Source: Rhodopseudomonas faecalis (lineage in GTDB: Bacteria > Pseudomonadota > Alphaproteobacteria > Rhizobiales > Xanthobacteraceae). Taken from it: a stretch of DNA of 64,000 nucleotides. This document shows, piece after piece, positions 16,174-25,558 of this stretch. Position 1 is the first letter of the stretch; each line of letters starts with the position of its first letter. The stretch lies in NCBI RefSeq assembly GCF_003217325.1, contig NZ_QJTI01000017.1, forward strand, positions 1 through 64,000, written 5' to 3'. The translations under genes were made by a program, and so were the position numbers. The notes beneath the pieces were generated by a model. It did no database searches. It saw only the letters and a program-made list of their open reading frames with translations, and was not told the origin of the DNA.

Positions 16174-19100
16174 TTAGGTGTCGTTGCCAAGGCCGCCTTC
16201 GAGCGCATCGGAGCCAGCGCCGCCCGACAGGGTGTCGTTGCGGTTGTCGAAGCCAATCAGATGATCGTCAGCAGCCGTGCCCATCAGCATTCGATCGATG
16301 ATCGACTCGATGGACAGAGTCCGCCCGTCGGCGAATTCGAACTGTTCGACACGGGTGGTCGAAAGCCCATTCACGACCGTCAGGACGTCGACACCATTAC
16401 CGAGGTCGATGAGGAGATCGTTGCCGTTGCGGGAGATGATGATGTCTTCGACCCGGACGGAGGCACCGAAGACAACATGGTCGATGACGCCAGCTGCGTC
16501 TGTCTTCTCGATGATATGGTCGAAGCCATAGCCGGCCGAGAAGGCGTAAGTATCAGTTCTGTTGCCACCGTAGAGAGTATCGTCGCCCTGGCGACCGTCG
16601 AGGACATTCTCCTGATTGGAAAGACCGGTGAGGATATTGTCGCCGCGGTTGCCTCCGGCAATCTGCAGAAGCTCCTCGACGTCGGAGATTTTAATGGTCG
16701 ATCCATCGTAAAAACGAAAAAGCTCGACACCATCTTCTGCGTCGCGAAACTGATTTCTGATGCGCAAGGTATCGGCGCGCCCGTTGATCGAAATCAGGAG
16801 GTCAATGCCGTCCTTGGTGAAGACGATGTTGTCGCGGGTGATGGCGCTGCCGAATTCCACCACGTCATCGATAGGCACGCGAACCCCACGGCGGTCTTGC
16901 CAGCTCGCTCGCACCCGCCGATCGAGCACGACGTCCTGACCGTAACCGGCGTCGAACTTGTAGATGTCACCGCCGTCACCGCCGATCAGAGTGTCGTTAC
17001 CCTCCCTACCGTCGAGGACTTCACTAAAGTTCGAGCCGGTGATGATGTCATCACCGTTAACGCCGACAAGGTCAATGTCCTCGGCATTCACATCGGTGAA
17101 CGATACCGTGCGGTCGGTGAAGACAAGGTTTTCAACCGCATAAGTCTGTCTTTCGTCGCGCACATACTGGTTTTCCAGCACGAAACGCTGACCTGTTGCG
17201 CGGACAGTGATGATCAGGTCGAGCGCGGTACGGGTAAATTCGACGTCGACCGTAGCAATGCCCGAGAAGATCAGTTGATCATGACCCGAGCTGTCGAGGA
17301 TAACGTCGTCCCCCTCTCCGATCGCGACATGATAAACGTCGTTACCGCCGAAGCCGATTAGACGGTCGTCGCCAGCGCCGCCATCGATAGAATCCGACAA
17401 TTCCTCGTAGCCGTAGATGGTATCGTCAGCGCTGGTTTTCGCGATATCGATATAGTGCTGTGCGAGTTTGAAGCCAGTCCAGGTTGTGCCGTCGCCAAAG
17501 ACGATGTCCTCGATGATGTTGGCGAAACCAAATATGCTGATGACAAGGAAGTCCTCCAGCACGACCTCGTCGTTCGTACCCTTGACACGCATCCGCAGCG
17601 TATCGGTTGGGCCGTCTCGCAGGAAGTCAAGGTCGGTCCAGCGTATCTCATCGATGAACTGAAGCTTGTCCTTTTGAGGCGGATCGAACAGCGCGGGAGG
17701 CGAGTTGTCGATGATTACGTCCCGACCGTAACCGCGACCGTAGATATAGGTGTCGTCGCCTTCCTTCCCCGACAGGAAGTCATCGCCCGTCCCGCCGTCA
17801 AGCTTGTTGACGTTGAGCATGCCGTAGATCGCGTCGTCGCCCGTCGTCTTGGCGTTCTGAAGCACCTGCTCGAAGACCTGTTGGAAATCGAGGCCGGTAC
17901 CATCATCGAAAAGGAAGCGTTCGATCATGTTCGGGGCGACGTAGTCGAGGCCGTCGCTGCTGCCCAGCAGGTCCGAGAACAGGCCGAGCCCGGTCCTGAT
18001 GCCGGAGAACTGCCCGACGATCTCCAGCGTGTCGCCGGTGGCATTGCCGTCATTGTCGAGGAAGATGATCCTGAGGTTGCCGCTTTCGCCGTCGCGGATC
18101 AGTTTCAGATTTTCGGCGGTGATGCCGCCCTTGAAGCTGAGCACGTCGAGGCCGGCCTTCACCGCGCCGAAGGAGAAGGTGCCGAGATCGTCGATGACGT
18201 CCTGTCCGTCGCCGGCCTGGAAGATATAGATATCTCCCCCGGCACCGCCGCTCATATAGTCGTTGCCCTTGCCGCCCCACAGGATGTCGGCGGAGCCCGA
18301 GCCGATCAGACTGTCGTTGTACAGCCCGGCGGCGCGATCCTTGTCGAGCACCTCCATCGACATCCGGAACCGATCCCAGGCCACGCCGTCGGCGAACACG
18401 ATGGAATCGACGCCGGAATCCATCCGCTTACCGTTGGAGAGCAGTTCGTTGAGCTCGCCGAGGAACTGGTCGGTCAGGCGGATCGTGTCGGTGCGACCAC
18501 GGATCTGCAGGATCAGGTCCTCGCCGTCGCGGATCGCCTTGACGTCGCTCGACAGCACATCGCTGAAGCGCAGTTGGTCGGCGTCGCCATAGTCCTTGTC
18601 GTCGATGAGATCGGCGCCGGAATTGCGACCGACGAAGTAGTAGTCGGCGCCGCGGCCGCCGCGCAGCGTCTGGTTGCCCGCCGTCATATAGAAGTAGTCG
18701 ATCGAATCGGTGCCGTCGACCACGGTCGCGTCGGCGGCGTGGGTGATGATGCGCTCTTCGCTGATCGACAGCGCGTGCGCCACGCCGCGGATGTCGAGAT
18801 CGATGCCGACGGTCTCGAACGCCGGCAGCAGCATCTGCATGATGAAGGCCTGGTCGACGGTGAGCGTCGAGCCGCCGAGATTACCTTCGCCCGAGGGATG
18901 ATAATCCGGATAGACCTGCGCCAGGATCCCGTTCCACTCGGTGAGATAATCCAGCACGGCATCGTCGGCGTTGCTGGCCGGCGCGCCGCGGAAGATCGCC
19001 TCGAACAGCGGCGCGAGTTCGCGGTTGGTGGTCGGCTTGTAGCTGTCGGAGGCGACGTCGTAGCTGACGCCCTGGAAAAATTCCTTGAGCCCGCCCTGCA

Positions 19101-21186
19101 TGGCGAGGCGCACCGCGTAGCGTCGCGATGTGGTGATATACTGCTCCATCACCGGCTGCAGCATGTCGATCATGGTAGCGATGCCGGAGACGTATTGCGC
19201 CGGATCGGTCGACAGATTGGCGCTGCCGCCGGGACCGACCGCGTAGGCGATGTGTCCGGTGGCATTGTCGAGCTGCGCCGTCAGCATCTCGGGACGGAAA
19301 TCGATGCCGCCGAGCGAGGTCGCGAAATGAAACTGAGCCGGCGTCAGCATTTCGACGCGGTAGGTGGAATCGTCGGTGGAATTCACCTCGTCGAGCGTGT
19401 CGAAATCGATCGCGTAATTGCGCAGATTAAATTCGCGGCTGTCGCCGGTCTTCCATTCGAGCTGCAGCGCGCGATCGAGATTGCGCGCCCAGACATAGAA
19501 GCTGCCGTCCTGGTCGGTAACCTCGACGGTGTAGTCGACCGCTATGCCGTCGGTGAAGCGCACGCCGATGCGGTCGACCGGAAGGTTGGCGTAAGGATTG
19601 AAGCCGAGCTGCTCGGTGCGCCATTCGGTGCCGGTCGGATGCGCCAGCGCCAGGATGGCGTCCTTGCTGGCGTAGCTGGTGGCGAAATCGGACGCCAGTT
19701 TCCAACTGCCGTCGGCCTGTTCGATGCCGTAGTCGAGAATCACGGCGCGGCCGTTCTCGACGCGCATCAGATAGGGCGCGGCATCGCGATCGCTCAGCGC
19801 GTGGTCGCGGCCGGACGGCGACCAGGTCTGCTCGAGCCGCCAGCCGGCGCCAGACGCCGCGGCCTGCGGCAGCACCTCCTGCAGCGTCGCCCGCGCAATC
19901 GCGTTGCCCTGCGCGTCCCGCACCGGCGCGCCGGAGGCGAGCGTCCAGTAGCCGCCGTCGGCGTCCTCGACATAGACGCCGCGGTCGAGCAGCACCGCCT
20001 TGCCGCCGGCATCGGTGCCGACCAGCACCGGCGTCAATTCGCGGGTCTGCTCCAGCGCCTCGCCCCAGGCGCCGAGCACGCTGCCGGCCTGCGCCACCAG
20101 CGTGCGCAGCTTCGGCGTGGTCATCGCAGCGGCGGTCGACGTCACCAATTCGCTGAAGCCGACATCGTTGGCCATCGCAACCGCGAGGTTGGTGACGCGG
20201 CCAAAGCCCTTGACGTCGAGCGTCGAATTGGACTGCCAGGCGGCGTGGCCGGACTCGCCGGCGTATTTGGTATCGGTATCGTTGGAGGCCAGAATCGCGT
20301 CGTAGAGATGCCGCACTGCGCCGGTCTCAAAAGTGACGTCGCCGACGCCGGTCAGCCGCGCGCCCTGCGGGGTGGTGATGTCGATCGCGGCGGCGGCGAG
20401 ATCGAGGGTGACGATGCCGAGCTGGTCGAGCGTCTTCAACTCGCCGGGATCGGTGACGCCGTCGCGGTCATAGTCCTGCCAGACCTTCAACTCCGACCAC
20501 AGCACGTCGGCGCGCGTGATCTTGCCGTCGCCGTTGAAATCCAACTGCGACAGCTGCGCAAAGCCGGACTGGCCGACGCCGCCGAACATCTCCGAAATAT
20601 CCTCGATCCGGCCATTGCCGTTGACGTCGCGGACCAGAAAGCCGTCATCGCCGCTGAGCCAGCCGCTGCGCTCGGCGAACAGATCATTGTCGATATCGAA
20701 ATACACCTGGCTGGTGGCGATCTCGGTTGTCTCGATGCCGTCGCCGTCAAGATCGATCACCAGAGGATCGGCGCCTTCGGCCCATTTCAGGCCCTTGGCG
20801 AAGCGCGTCGCGGCGGCGGCCAGCGTCGCCGCCTGATCGATCAGCACGTTGCCGCCATATTGCGCGGCCATCGCGATGCCGTAGATCCCGAGCAGCGGTT
20901 CGAGCAGCGTCATCAGATCGGCAATCGGATTGACCGCCTTGAACACCATGCCGAAGGTGCCCTGCCCGGTCAGCTCCGCCTGCTGGAAGCCGATGAAGCT
21001 GCCGACCAGGTCGAAGTTTTCGACCTTCATCCAGCCCTTCAGGATGCCCTGGGAATCCAGCGCCTGCTGCGCCTTGTAGGCGTCGCTCGCGGTGCCGCCG
21101 AACACCGCGGTAAACAGCTGGTCGAACTGGTTGGTGATATACATGTCCAGCCCGCCATTGCCGTTGGGCCGGAACACATAGGTCAT
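16174..21186 (-). CDS. RTX calcium-binding protein, C-terminal part of a split gene
   Basis: 1670 residues, secreted by the type I system at 25.8-29.5 kb by inference. It contains EF-hand-like calcium sites (DLDGDGIETTE, DVNGNGRIEDI, DFNGDGKITRADV at about 150-230) and at least seven blocks of RTX nonapeptides in the C-terminal half (GGKGNDYMSGGAGGD, DGGTGDDFLSG, DGGAGDDRLIG, DGREGNDTLIG, DGRQGDDTLYG, SGGAGSDALEG). The frame upstream of its ATG is continuous with the preceding ORF except for one TAG (21208-21210). It ends in GLGNDT followed by TAA, beyond which RLADQDSADDG continues in frame, so the natural end is probably also lost. Confidence 0.8.
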   Translation of the reverse strand: MTYVFRPNGNGGLDMYITNQFDQLFTAVFGGTASDAYKAQQALDSQGILKGWMKVENFDLVGSFIGFQQAELTGQGTFGMVFKAVNPIADLMTLLEPLLGIYGIAMAAQYGGNVLIDQAATLAAAATRFAKGLKWAEGADPLVIDLDGDGIETTEIATSQVYFDIDNDLFAERSGWLSGDDGFLVRDVNGNGRIEDISEMFGGVGQSGFAQLSQLDFNGDGKITRADVLWSELKVWQDYDRDGVTDPGELKTLDQLGIVTLDLAAAAIDITTPQGARLTGVGDVTFETGAVRHLYDAILASNDTDTKYAGESGHAAWQSNSTLDVKGFGRVTNLAVAMANDVGFSELVTSTAAAMTTPKLRTLVAQAGSVLGAWGEALEQTRELTPVLVGTDAGGKAVLLDRGVYVEDADGGYWTLASGAPVRDAQGNAIARATLQEVLPQAAASGAGWRLEQTWSPSGRDHALSDRDAAPYLMRVENGRAVILDYGIEQADGSWKLASDFATSYASKDAILALAHPTGTEWRTEQLGFNPYANLPVDRIGVRFTDGIAVDYTVEVTDQDGSFYVWARNLDRALQLEWKTGDSREFNLRNYAIDFDTLDEVNSTDDSTYRVEMLTPAQFHFATSLGGIDFRPEMLTAQLDNATGHIAYAVGPGGSANLSTDPAQYVSGIATMIDMLQPVMEQYITTSRRYAVRLAMQGGLKEFFQGVSYDVASDSYKPTTNRELAPLFEAIFRGAPASNADDAVLDYLTEWNGILAQVYPDYHPSGEGNLGGSTLTVDQAFIMQMLLPAFETVGIDLDIRGVAHALSISEERIITHAADATVVDGTDSIDYFYMTAGNQTLRGGRGADYYFVGRNSGADLIDDKDYGDADQLRFSDVLSSDVKAIRDGEDLILQIRGRTDTIRLTDQFLGELNELLSNGKRMDSGVDSIVFADGVAWDRFRMSMEVLDKDRAAGLYNDSLIGSGSADILWGGKGNDYMSGGAGGDIYIFQAGDGQDVIDDLGTFSFGAVKAGLDVLSFKGGITAENLKLIRDGESGNLRIIFLDNDGNATGDTLEIVGQFSGIRTGLGLFSDLLGSSDGLDYVAPNMIERFLFDDGTGLDFQQVFEQVLQNAKTTGDDAIYGMLNVNKLDGGTGDDFLSGKEGDDTYIYGRGYGRDVIIDNSPPALFDPPQKDKLQFIDEIRWTDLDFLRDGPTDTLRMRVKGTNDEVVLEDFLVISIFGFANIIEDIVFGDGTTWTGFKLAQHYIDIAKTSADDTIYGYEELSDSIDGGAGDDRLIGFGGNDVYHVAIGEGDDVILDSSGHDQLIFSGIATVDVEFTRTALDLIITVRATGQRFVLENQYVRDERQTYAVENLVFTDRTVSFTDVNAEDIDLVGVNGDDIITGSNFSEVLDGREGNDTLIGGDGGDIYKFDAGYGQDVVLDRRVRASWQDRRGVRVPIDDVVEFGSAITRDNIVFTKDGIDLLISINGRADTLRIRNQFRDAEDGVELFRFYDGSTIKISDVEELLQIAGGNRGDNILTGLSNQENVLDGRQGDDTLYGGNRTDTYAFSAGYGFDHIIEKTDAAGVIDHVVFGASVRVEDIIISRNGNDLLIDLGNGVDVLTVVNGLSTTRVEQFEFADGRTLSIESIIDRMLMGTAADDHLIGFDNRNDTLSGGAGSDALEGGLGNDT

Positions 21187-21207
21187 CCAGGGAAACAGGT
21201 GATCGAA

Positions 21208-22935
21208 CTAGACCGAGCGCGCCGGATCGTATTTGCCGTTGGCATCCAGCGAACTGTAGAAATTGGCCAGGCCGGTGACCGCCCCGATGCCGCCGAACGC
21301 CAGCAGACCGGCCACGCCGCCCTCGGCATTGCCGCCGGTGAGCGTCAGGCCATAGAACTTGAGCACGTCATGATGCTGCGCATCCATGACCTTGGTATTG
21401 GCCGAGTACCAGATGTTGTCGGCGTTGGCGGCGGAGTCTTCGACCTTCCGGCCGGTGACAGGATCGATCCCGTCGATCGTATCGCCGTAGATGATGCCGC
21501 CGTTGGAGCGGTTGTAGATCCAGTCGCGACCGGTACCGCCAACCGTGGTAGCGTTCTGACCGCCGGCAGCGATGACCCAATCGTTGCCCGAACCGCCTCG
21601 AGCGGTTCCACTTTTGGAATCCGCCCCATAGTAGAATACGATGTCATTACCCTCGCCGGCGTCCACATCGTTGACATTCGCCGCGAATATTAAATCGTTG
21701 CCGTTGGTGCCCGTTGTCTCCCTTGAGCCGAAAGCGAGAATCGTTTTGCCTTCGACAGGAGTCGACTCTGCCATCATTGCAAGGAAATCCGGCGCGCGGT
21801 CTTGTTGAACTCCTAGTACTGAGTCGCTCACCGGATTCGGAGCTTTTCCGCTATCAACCGCTGTCAGCATCTCATAAATATGGATACCCATGCTGACGAC
21901 GCCGACGGCCGTCAGGACCACGCCGATTCCGGCAATGACGGGGGCAGCCACGGGAATTGCCCACGTTATGCCTATCGCCGCGACGCCAATCGCAGCACCG
22001 ACCGCAAATCCCTGGCCCTCTTCGTAAAGCGCATTCCAAAAGCCAGTGGCACCGCCCTTGTAGGCCGAGATGATGACATTGGCAGCGCTCTCTCCGAGGC
22101 CAATCCAGCCGAGCACCTTTCCGAACTTCGTCAGAAGTCCGTATAAATTTTTGTTGCCGGAACTCTTTCCCCCGGACTCGCCATCGTCACCGACGATCGT
22201 TTGGCCCGCCTTGATCTGGCCGATGAATCTCGCGATTGCCGTGTCTTGCGCCACCCGTGCCGCGATCAGTACCGCACGTGCCGCTGCGCTATCGGCCGCG
22301 TTAAGCGCGGCCGAAAAGGCAGATTGGCCACGCATGAAGCTTTGAGTCTCGCGGATCTTTCTTATGTCAAGCGTCAGCGACCGATTGTCCTGACCGGTCC
22401 GGGTATCGCCTGATGACAACTTGATGTCAGTGCTCGTGGGTTTGCCCGTTTCCGGGTCGACGCCCATCGACAACCTCTCGGCAACATAATTCTGTAAGCC
22501 GGCGATATCTGCAGCAGCCGCCTTCAGCTTATCAACCGGAGCGTCAATCACGGAACTTCCGGGTGCAAAGTATTCGGTATAAATTTGCCTCAGCAACGTA
22601 TTTAAGTATCCACGATAGGCTGGATGACTATCACCTGGATTATGTAATGCCATCATCGTGGCATTTGCATCAGCTTGGTTGGTCGGAAGGCTAATGCAGT
22701 TTTGGATCGAATCTCGAACGCTGAACAAACCTTTTTCTGTCAGCGCCCTCAACATTGTTTGGACATCGAGATCGACGGTGGAGCCAGTCAGAAATGACTG
22801 CGGAATAATATGATGCCCCTGGGGCGCACTAGCCCACTGCCGCAGTTTTTCAAACTTATTATCGACTGCACCAATAAAGCTCGTTTGCGTCGAGTCGGCA
22901 TAAGCGCCGCTAAGATCGTAAATCGTGCTGGCCAT
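21208..22935 (-). CDS. AHH-nuclease-type RTX protein, N-terminal part of a split gene
   Basis: 575 residues. Near the N-terminus GHHIIPQSFL (His at 41 and 42) matches the AHH/HNH-fold nuclease signature of polymorphic toxins. Residues ~300-355 are strongly hydrophobic and Gly-rich (VGAAIGVAAIGITWAIPVAA...), suggesting membrane insertion. From ~400 degenerate RTX-like Gly-Asn-Asp units follow (GTNGNDLIF, DAGEGNDIV, GGSGNDWV). It ends at an amber codon; the next codons read in frame into the 1670-residue ORF, so both were once a single ~2250-residue protein. Which strand of activity survives is uncertain. Confidence 0.75.
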   Translation of the reverse strand: MASTIYDLSGAYADSTQTSFIGAVDNKFEKLRQWASAPQGHHIIPQSFLTGSTVDLDVQTMLRALTEKGLFSVRDSIQNCISLPTNQADANATMMALHNPGDSHPAYRGYLNTLLRQIYTEYFAPGSSVIDAPVDKLKAAAADIAGLQNYVAERLSMGVDPETGKPTSTDIKLSSGDTRTGQDNRSLTLDIRKIRETQSFMRGQSAFSAALNAADSAAARAVLIAARVAQDTAIARFIGQIKAGQTIVGDDGESGGKSSGNKNLYGLLTKFGKVLGWIGLGESAANVIISAYKGGATGFWNALYEEGQGFAVGAAIGVAAIGITWAIPVAAPVIAGIGVVLTAVGVVSMGIHIYEMLTAVDSGKAPNPVSDSVLGVQQDRAPDFLAMMAESTPVEGKTILAFGSRETTGTNGNDLIFAANVNDVDAGEGNDIVFYYGADSKSGTARGGSGNDWVIAAGGQNATTVGGTGRDWIYNRSNGGIIYGDTIDGIDPVTGRKVEDSAANADNIWYSANTKVMDAQHHDVLKFYGLTLTGGNAEGGVAGLLAFGGIGAVTGLANFYSSLDANGKYDPARSV

Positions 22936-22937
22936 TG

Positions 22938-23894
22938 TCAGCCATTCCGTGTGATGACAGGAACAGGTGTTTGGTTCTTCCAGAGGATCGGCCGAAGCCT
23001 TTCGGCCAACGCAGCGGAGATGATCGGCCGGTCACTACTAAGCGCGTCATCGACAGCGTAATGGCGCCCAGCCATCGCGTCGGCCCGCACGACGATCCGA
23101 TTTTCCGCCGCCTCGGTATGCATCCAAGGGACGTAACTCGAAAAATAAGATGTCCCATCGTCGCGAAATTTCTCGATGAAGCACGATGCGATCGGGTCGA
23201 TCGCACGTACGCTGCCGCGATGCACGAAAATCCAGTAATCCTCGGCAATGCGACCGTCGTCACACCGAATTTCATAGGGAAAGAAGTGATGAATGCGCGG
23301 CTCAACGGCTTCGATGGCGTCTTTAAAAGCCGTGTTGACGACCTTCAGCATGCCGCGCCCACGGTCGTCGCTGACAAAACTTTCGTATCCAATGTCGGTA
23401 TAAAGCCCCTTTCGGAACAGCCCGTATCGTGGCACCAACTCGGACAGCGCCCGCTGCGCCTCGTCGTAGTCCTTCGACCCGATCTCAGGATCGCCGCATT
23501 TCCAGCCCTCCGGGTGGAAATAGCGCCAAAGTTTCGAGCTGGCATCTTGCTCGCTCGAACGTGGCTTCACACGTTTTTGAAACTTGAGAATATGATGTTG
23601 TGGACGTGCTCGCGGCCAGGAAATCCTGCCGTCGATGCCGAGCAAATAGTGGCGAACCGGGTCATCGTGCTGCCGTGCCGGCGGGACCGGTTGAATGAGG
23701 TGTTGAGGCTCCATACTGATCGCATTCCATCCGCGGGCTTCCATCTCTGGAATCGTTGTCTTCTGGAACACGTCCTCGTCGTCGATATCGATGAACTTTT
23801 CGGGCGAGCCCAGATAGAGGCGCGGCGGCTTTGCTCTCGGCTTGCTGCCTGGCATGTTTCCGTGGATTAAATCCATGATGCCAGTGTTCATCAC
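22938..23894 (-). CDS. Possible immunity protein (Imm11/DUF1629-like)
   Basis: A 318-residue soluble protein. It starts at an ATGA overlapping the stop of the upstream gene and ends 2 bp before the RTX/AHH ORF, so it is co-transcribed with the toxin. The C-terminal region (AVDDALSSDRPIISAALAERLRPIL, preceded by a beta-rich segment VHRGSVRAIDPIASCFIEKF) resembles the closing motif of Imm11/DUF1629 proteins, where a display-like sentence of strands is followed by the SxRxxxALxxA helix. Coupling directly upstream of a nuclease-type toxin supports an immunity role. The family call is tentative. Confidence 0.5.
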   Translation of the reverse strand: MMNTGIMDLIHGNMPGSKPRAKPPRLYLGSPEKFIDIDDEDVFQKTTIPEMEARGWNAISMEPQHLIQPVPPARQHDDPVRHYLLGIDGRISWPRARPQHHILKFQKRVKPRSSEQDASSKLWRYFHPEGWKCGDPEIGSKDYDEAQRALSELVPRYGLFRKGLYTDIGYESFVSDDRGRGMLKVVNTAFKDAIEAVEPRIHHFFPYEIRCDDGRIAEDYWIFVHRGSVRAIDPIASCFIEKFRDDGTSYFSSYVPWMHTEAAENRIVVRADAMAGRHYAVDDALSSDRPIISAALAERLRPILWKNQTPVPVITRNG

Positions 23895-24724
23895 CCGCGC
23901 TCCGCAAGTTGGAGTTTCAGCACTTGGGTATCGACGCCGTCAAAACGCGATACTTCGTATCGTATGGTTCCGATGGGATTTCCGCCATCCGAGATACTCG
24001 CTCCGTCCTCGAATTTGGCGCCGCTATGAACGATGTAGCGCGCAATGCCGAGAACAAGACCGGCAAGATCACCTGGATTGAGCGACACCGGGCCGCATTC
24101 GAGTTCACGACCAGCGAACGGAATCAGGCCGCTCGTTCGGCAAACCAGATGATCTGCTGAGACGAAGCCGGGAAAGAACCGCGGAGAAATCCAAAGGTCC
24201 GCGGGCGGCGTGGTTTCGTTTGCCTCCCGCGCCACGCGCACGAAACGTCCGGGCTCGATGACGCTCTCCGAAGCGGTCCAAAAGACCCCCAACGCGTTTC
24301 CGAGTCCGCAAAGTGCAGCGACAGTAACGGTCAACCGAAATGCCTTGAGGCGACTTATCTCGAAATCCTTGCCGAGACCCATCACGCTGACGAGCAGATG
24401 TGCCTTCGATCGGGAGAACGCGTCGGCCGCCCCGTTCCATATCAATTCATTCCCCAGTGCCGCTCGCACGGTCTCGGCTGGTATTGAAAAGGGCAAAGCA
24501 ACGATTGCGACAAGCATATCCCCCCAGGGAAAGACCAAGCTCGGCTGATCGATTCCATCAGACCGCACAACGCCGATGGAAGCCGTACTGCGCGGAAACA
24601 GGTTCTTGATCTCTTCGACTAACCGCATCTCAGCAAGACGAGCCTGCGCGGGAAGCGCCACGAGCGCCGTAAATCGCGCATTCTCAAGGTCTGCACTAAG
24701 CAGCGATGGGTCATCGTCTTGCAT
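23891..24724 (-). CDS. DUF4261-like protein
   Basis: 277 residues, soluble. The core (PWGDMLVAIVALPFSIPAETVRAALGNELIWNGAADAFSRSKAHLLVSVMG) fits the DUF4261 pattern: a small-residue strand, an acidic helix, a Trp and a conserved Ala-His-Leu strand. It starts 2 bp after the acyltransferase stop and overlaps the next gene by ATGA, so it is an integral part of the toxin operon. DUF4261 proteins often accompany polymorphic toxins as candidate immunity or accessory factors; the precise role here is unknown. Confidence 0.55.
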   Translation of the reverse strand: MQDDDPSLLSADLENARFTALVALPAQARLAEMRLVEEIKNLFPRSTASIGVVRSDGIDQPSLVFPWGDMLVAIVALPFSIPAETVRAALGNELIWNGAADAFSRSKAHLLVSVMGLGKDFEISRLKAFRLTVTVAALCGLGNALGVFWTASESVIEPGRFVRVAREANETTPPADLWISPRFFPGFVSADHLVCRTSGLIPFAGRELECGPVSLNPGDLAGLVLGIARYIVHSGAKFEDGASISDGGNPIGTIRYEVSRFDGVDTQVLKLQLAERG

Positions 24725-24726
24725 AA

Positions 24727-25398
24727 CTATTCCCTATCCGAATCAGCCGCTTTTCGAAGTGTACGCGTCGCCAAACCGTTATGCGCTCCTAGACTTCCCC
24801 CCCCCGCCTCTCCCACCGGCCGCACCTTCATCTTGTCCAGCACGGCCGGATCGACCAACTGGCTGACGATGGGATGGATACGCACCGGCTTGTCCTTCAC
24901 CACCTGCTTGAAGTTCGCCAGCACCGCGGTGGCGACTTTTTGCGAGGGGGCGATGACGTCGAGCAGCCAATGGGTGTCGCCGCTATTCCAGTCCTCGGCC
25001 TTGAGCCGGACCGGAAACACGCGGGCCTGGATCTGTTCACGAATTTTGGCGTCGACCTCGTCGGAGACGCTGGCCCAGATCGCGATGCCGGCGGTCTCCT
25101 CCAGCTTGCCATCGCCGCCGGATTTGGCGATGGCAATGCGGTCGCGGATCATCGGCTCGACCACCAGATGCATGACATCGGCGAGTGTCTGGTTGCGATA
25201 ACGCGGAAGATTCAGCATCGCCAGCACGACCTCGCCGACGCTGGCCTGGATCCTGGTGCGAAACGCGGTGATCTGACTAAGCAGCTCAGGATCAAGCGGC
25301 CGGTCTTTTGGCGCGGCGTGCTCGGCGGCAGCCCCGCCATTGATCCCGTTCAGGCCTGGCTGCTCGGCTGCTGCTTGCTCGTTGCTGTTCGTCGCCAC
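24727..25398 (-). CDS. HlyC/RtxC-like toxin-activating lysine acyltransferase
   Basis: A GTG start at 25398 (VATNSNEQAAAEQPG) with AGAGGG upstream gives 223 residues; the longer open frame is unsupported. The core, from VGEVVLAMLNLPRYRNQTLADVMHLVVEPMIRD to IAIWASVSDEVDAKI and LKAEDWNSGDTHWLLDVIAPSQKVATAVLANFKQVV, matches the HlyC family, in which a His and an Asp in these segments transfer a fatty acyl group from acyl-ACP to RTX toxin lysines. It would act in the cytoplasm before export. Genetic linkage with RTX and T1SS genes agrees. Confidence 0.78.
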   Translation of the reverse strand: MATNSNEQAAAEQPGLNGINGGAAAEHAAPKDRPLDPELLSQITAFRTRIQASVGEVVLAMLNLPRYRNQTLADVMHLVVEPMIRDRIAIAKSGGDGKLEETAGIAIWASVSDEVDAKIREQIQARVFPVRLKAEDWNSGDTHWLLDVIAPSQKVATAVLANFKQVVKDKPVRIHPIVSQLVDPAVLDKMKVRPVGEAGGGSLGAHNGLATRTLRKAADSDRE

Positions 25399-25558
25399 AG
25401 GATACCCTCTCAGTCTTTCAATCCGCCCGGCGGGCGTGACGTTGTCATTCGGTAGGACGCGAAGACCGGCGGACGACCGTGCGCACCATCGCTTGGTGCC
25501 CCCGCACGAGAGCCGGTAATTCGCGGCGGCCGCTTCGCGACTGCATGTTCTCCCACCC

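Noticed and set aside
17455-21693. A 1412-codon open frame on the plus strand opposite the RTX gene
   Set aside because: It is the complementary shadow of GC-rich RTX codons. It has no start signal or family, while the minus strand has calcium-binding and RTX motifs.
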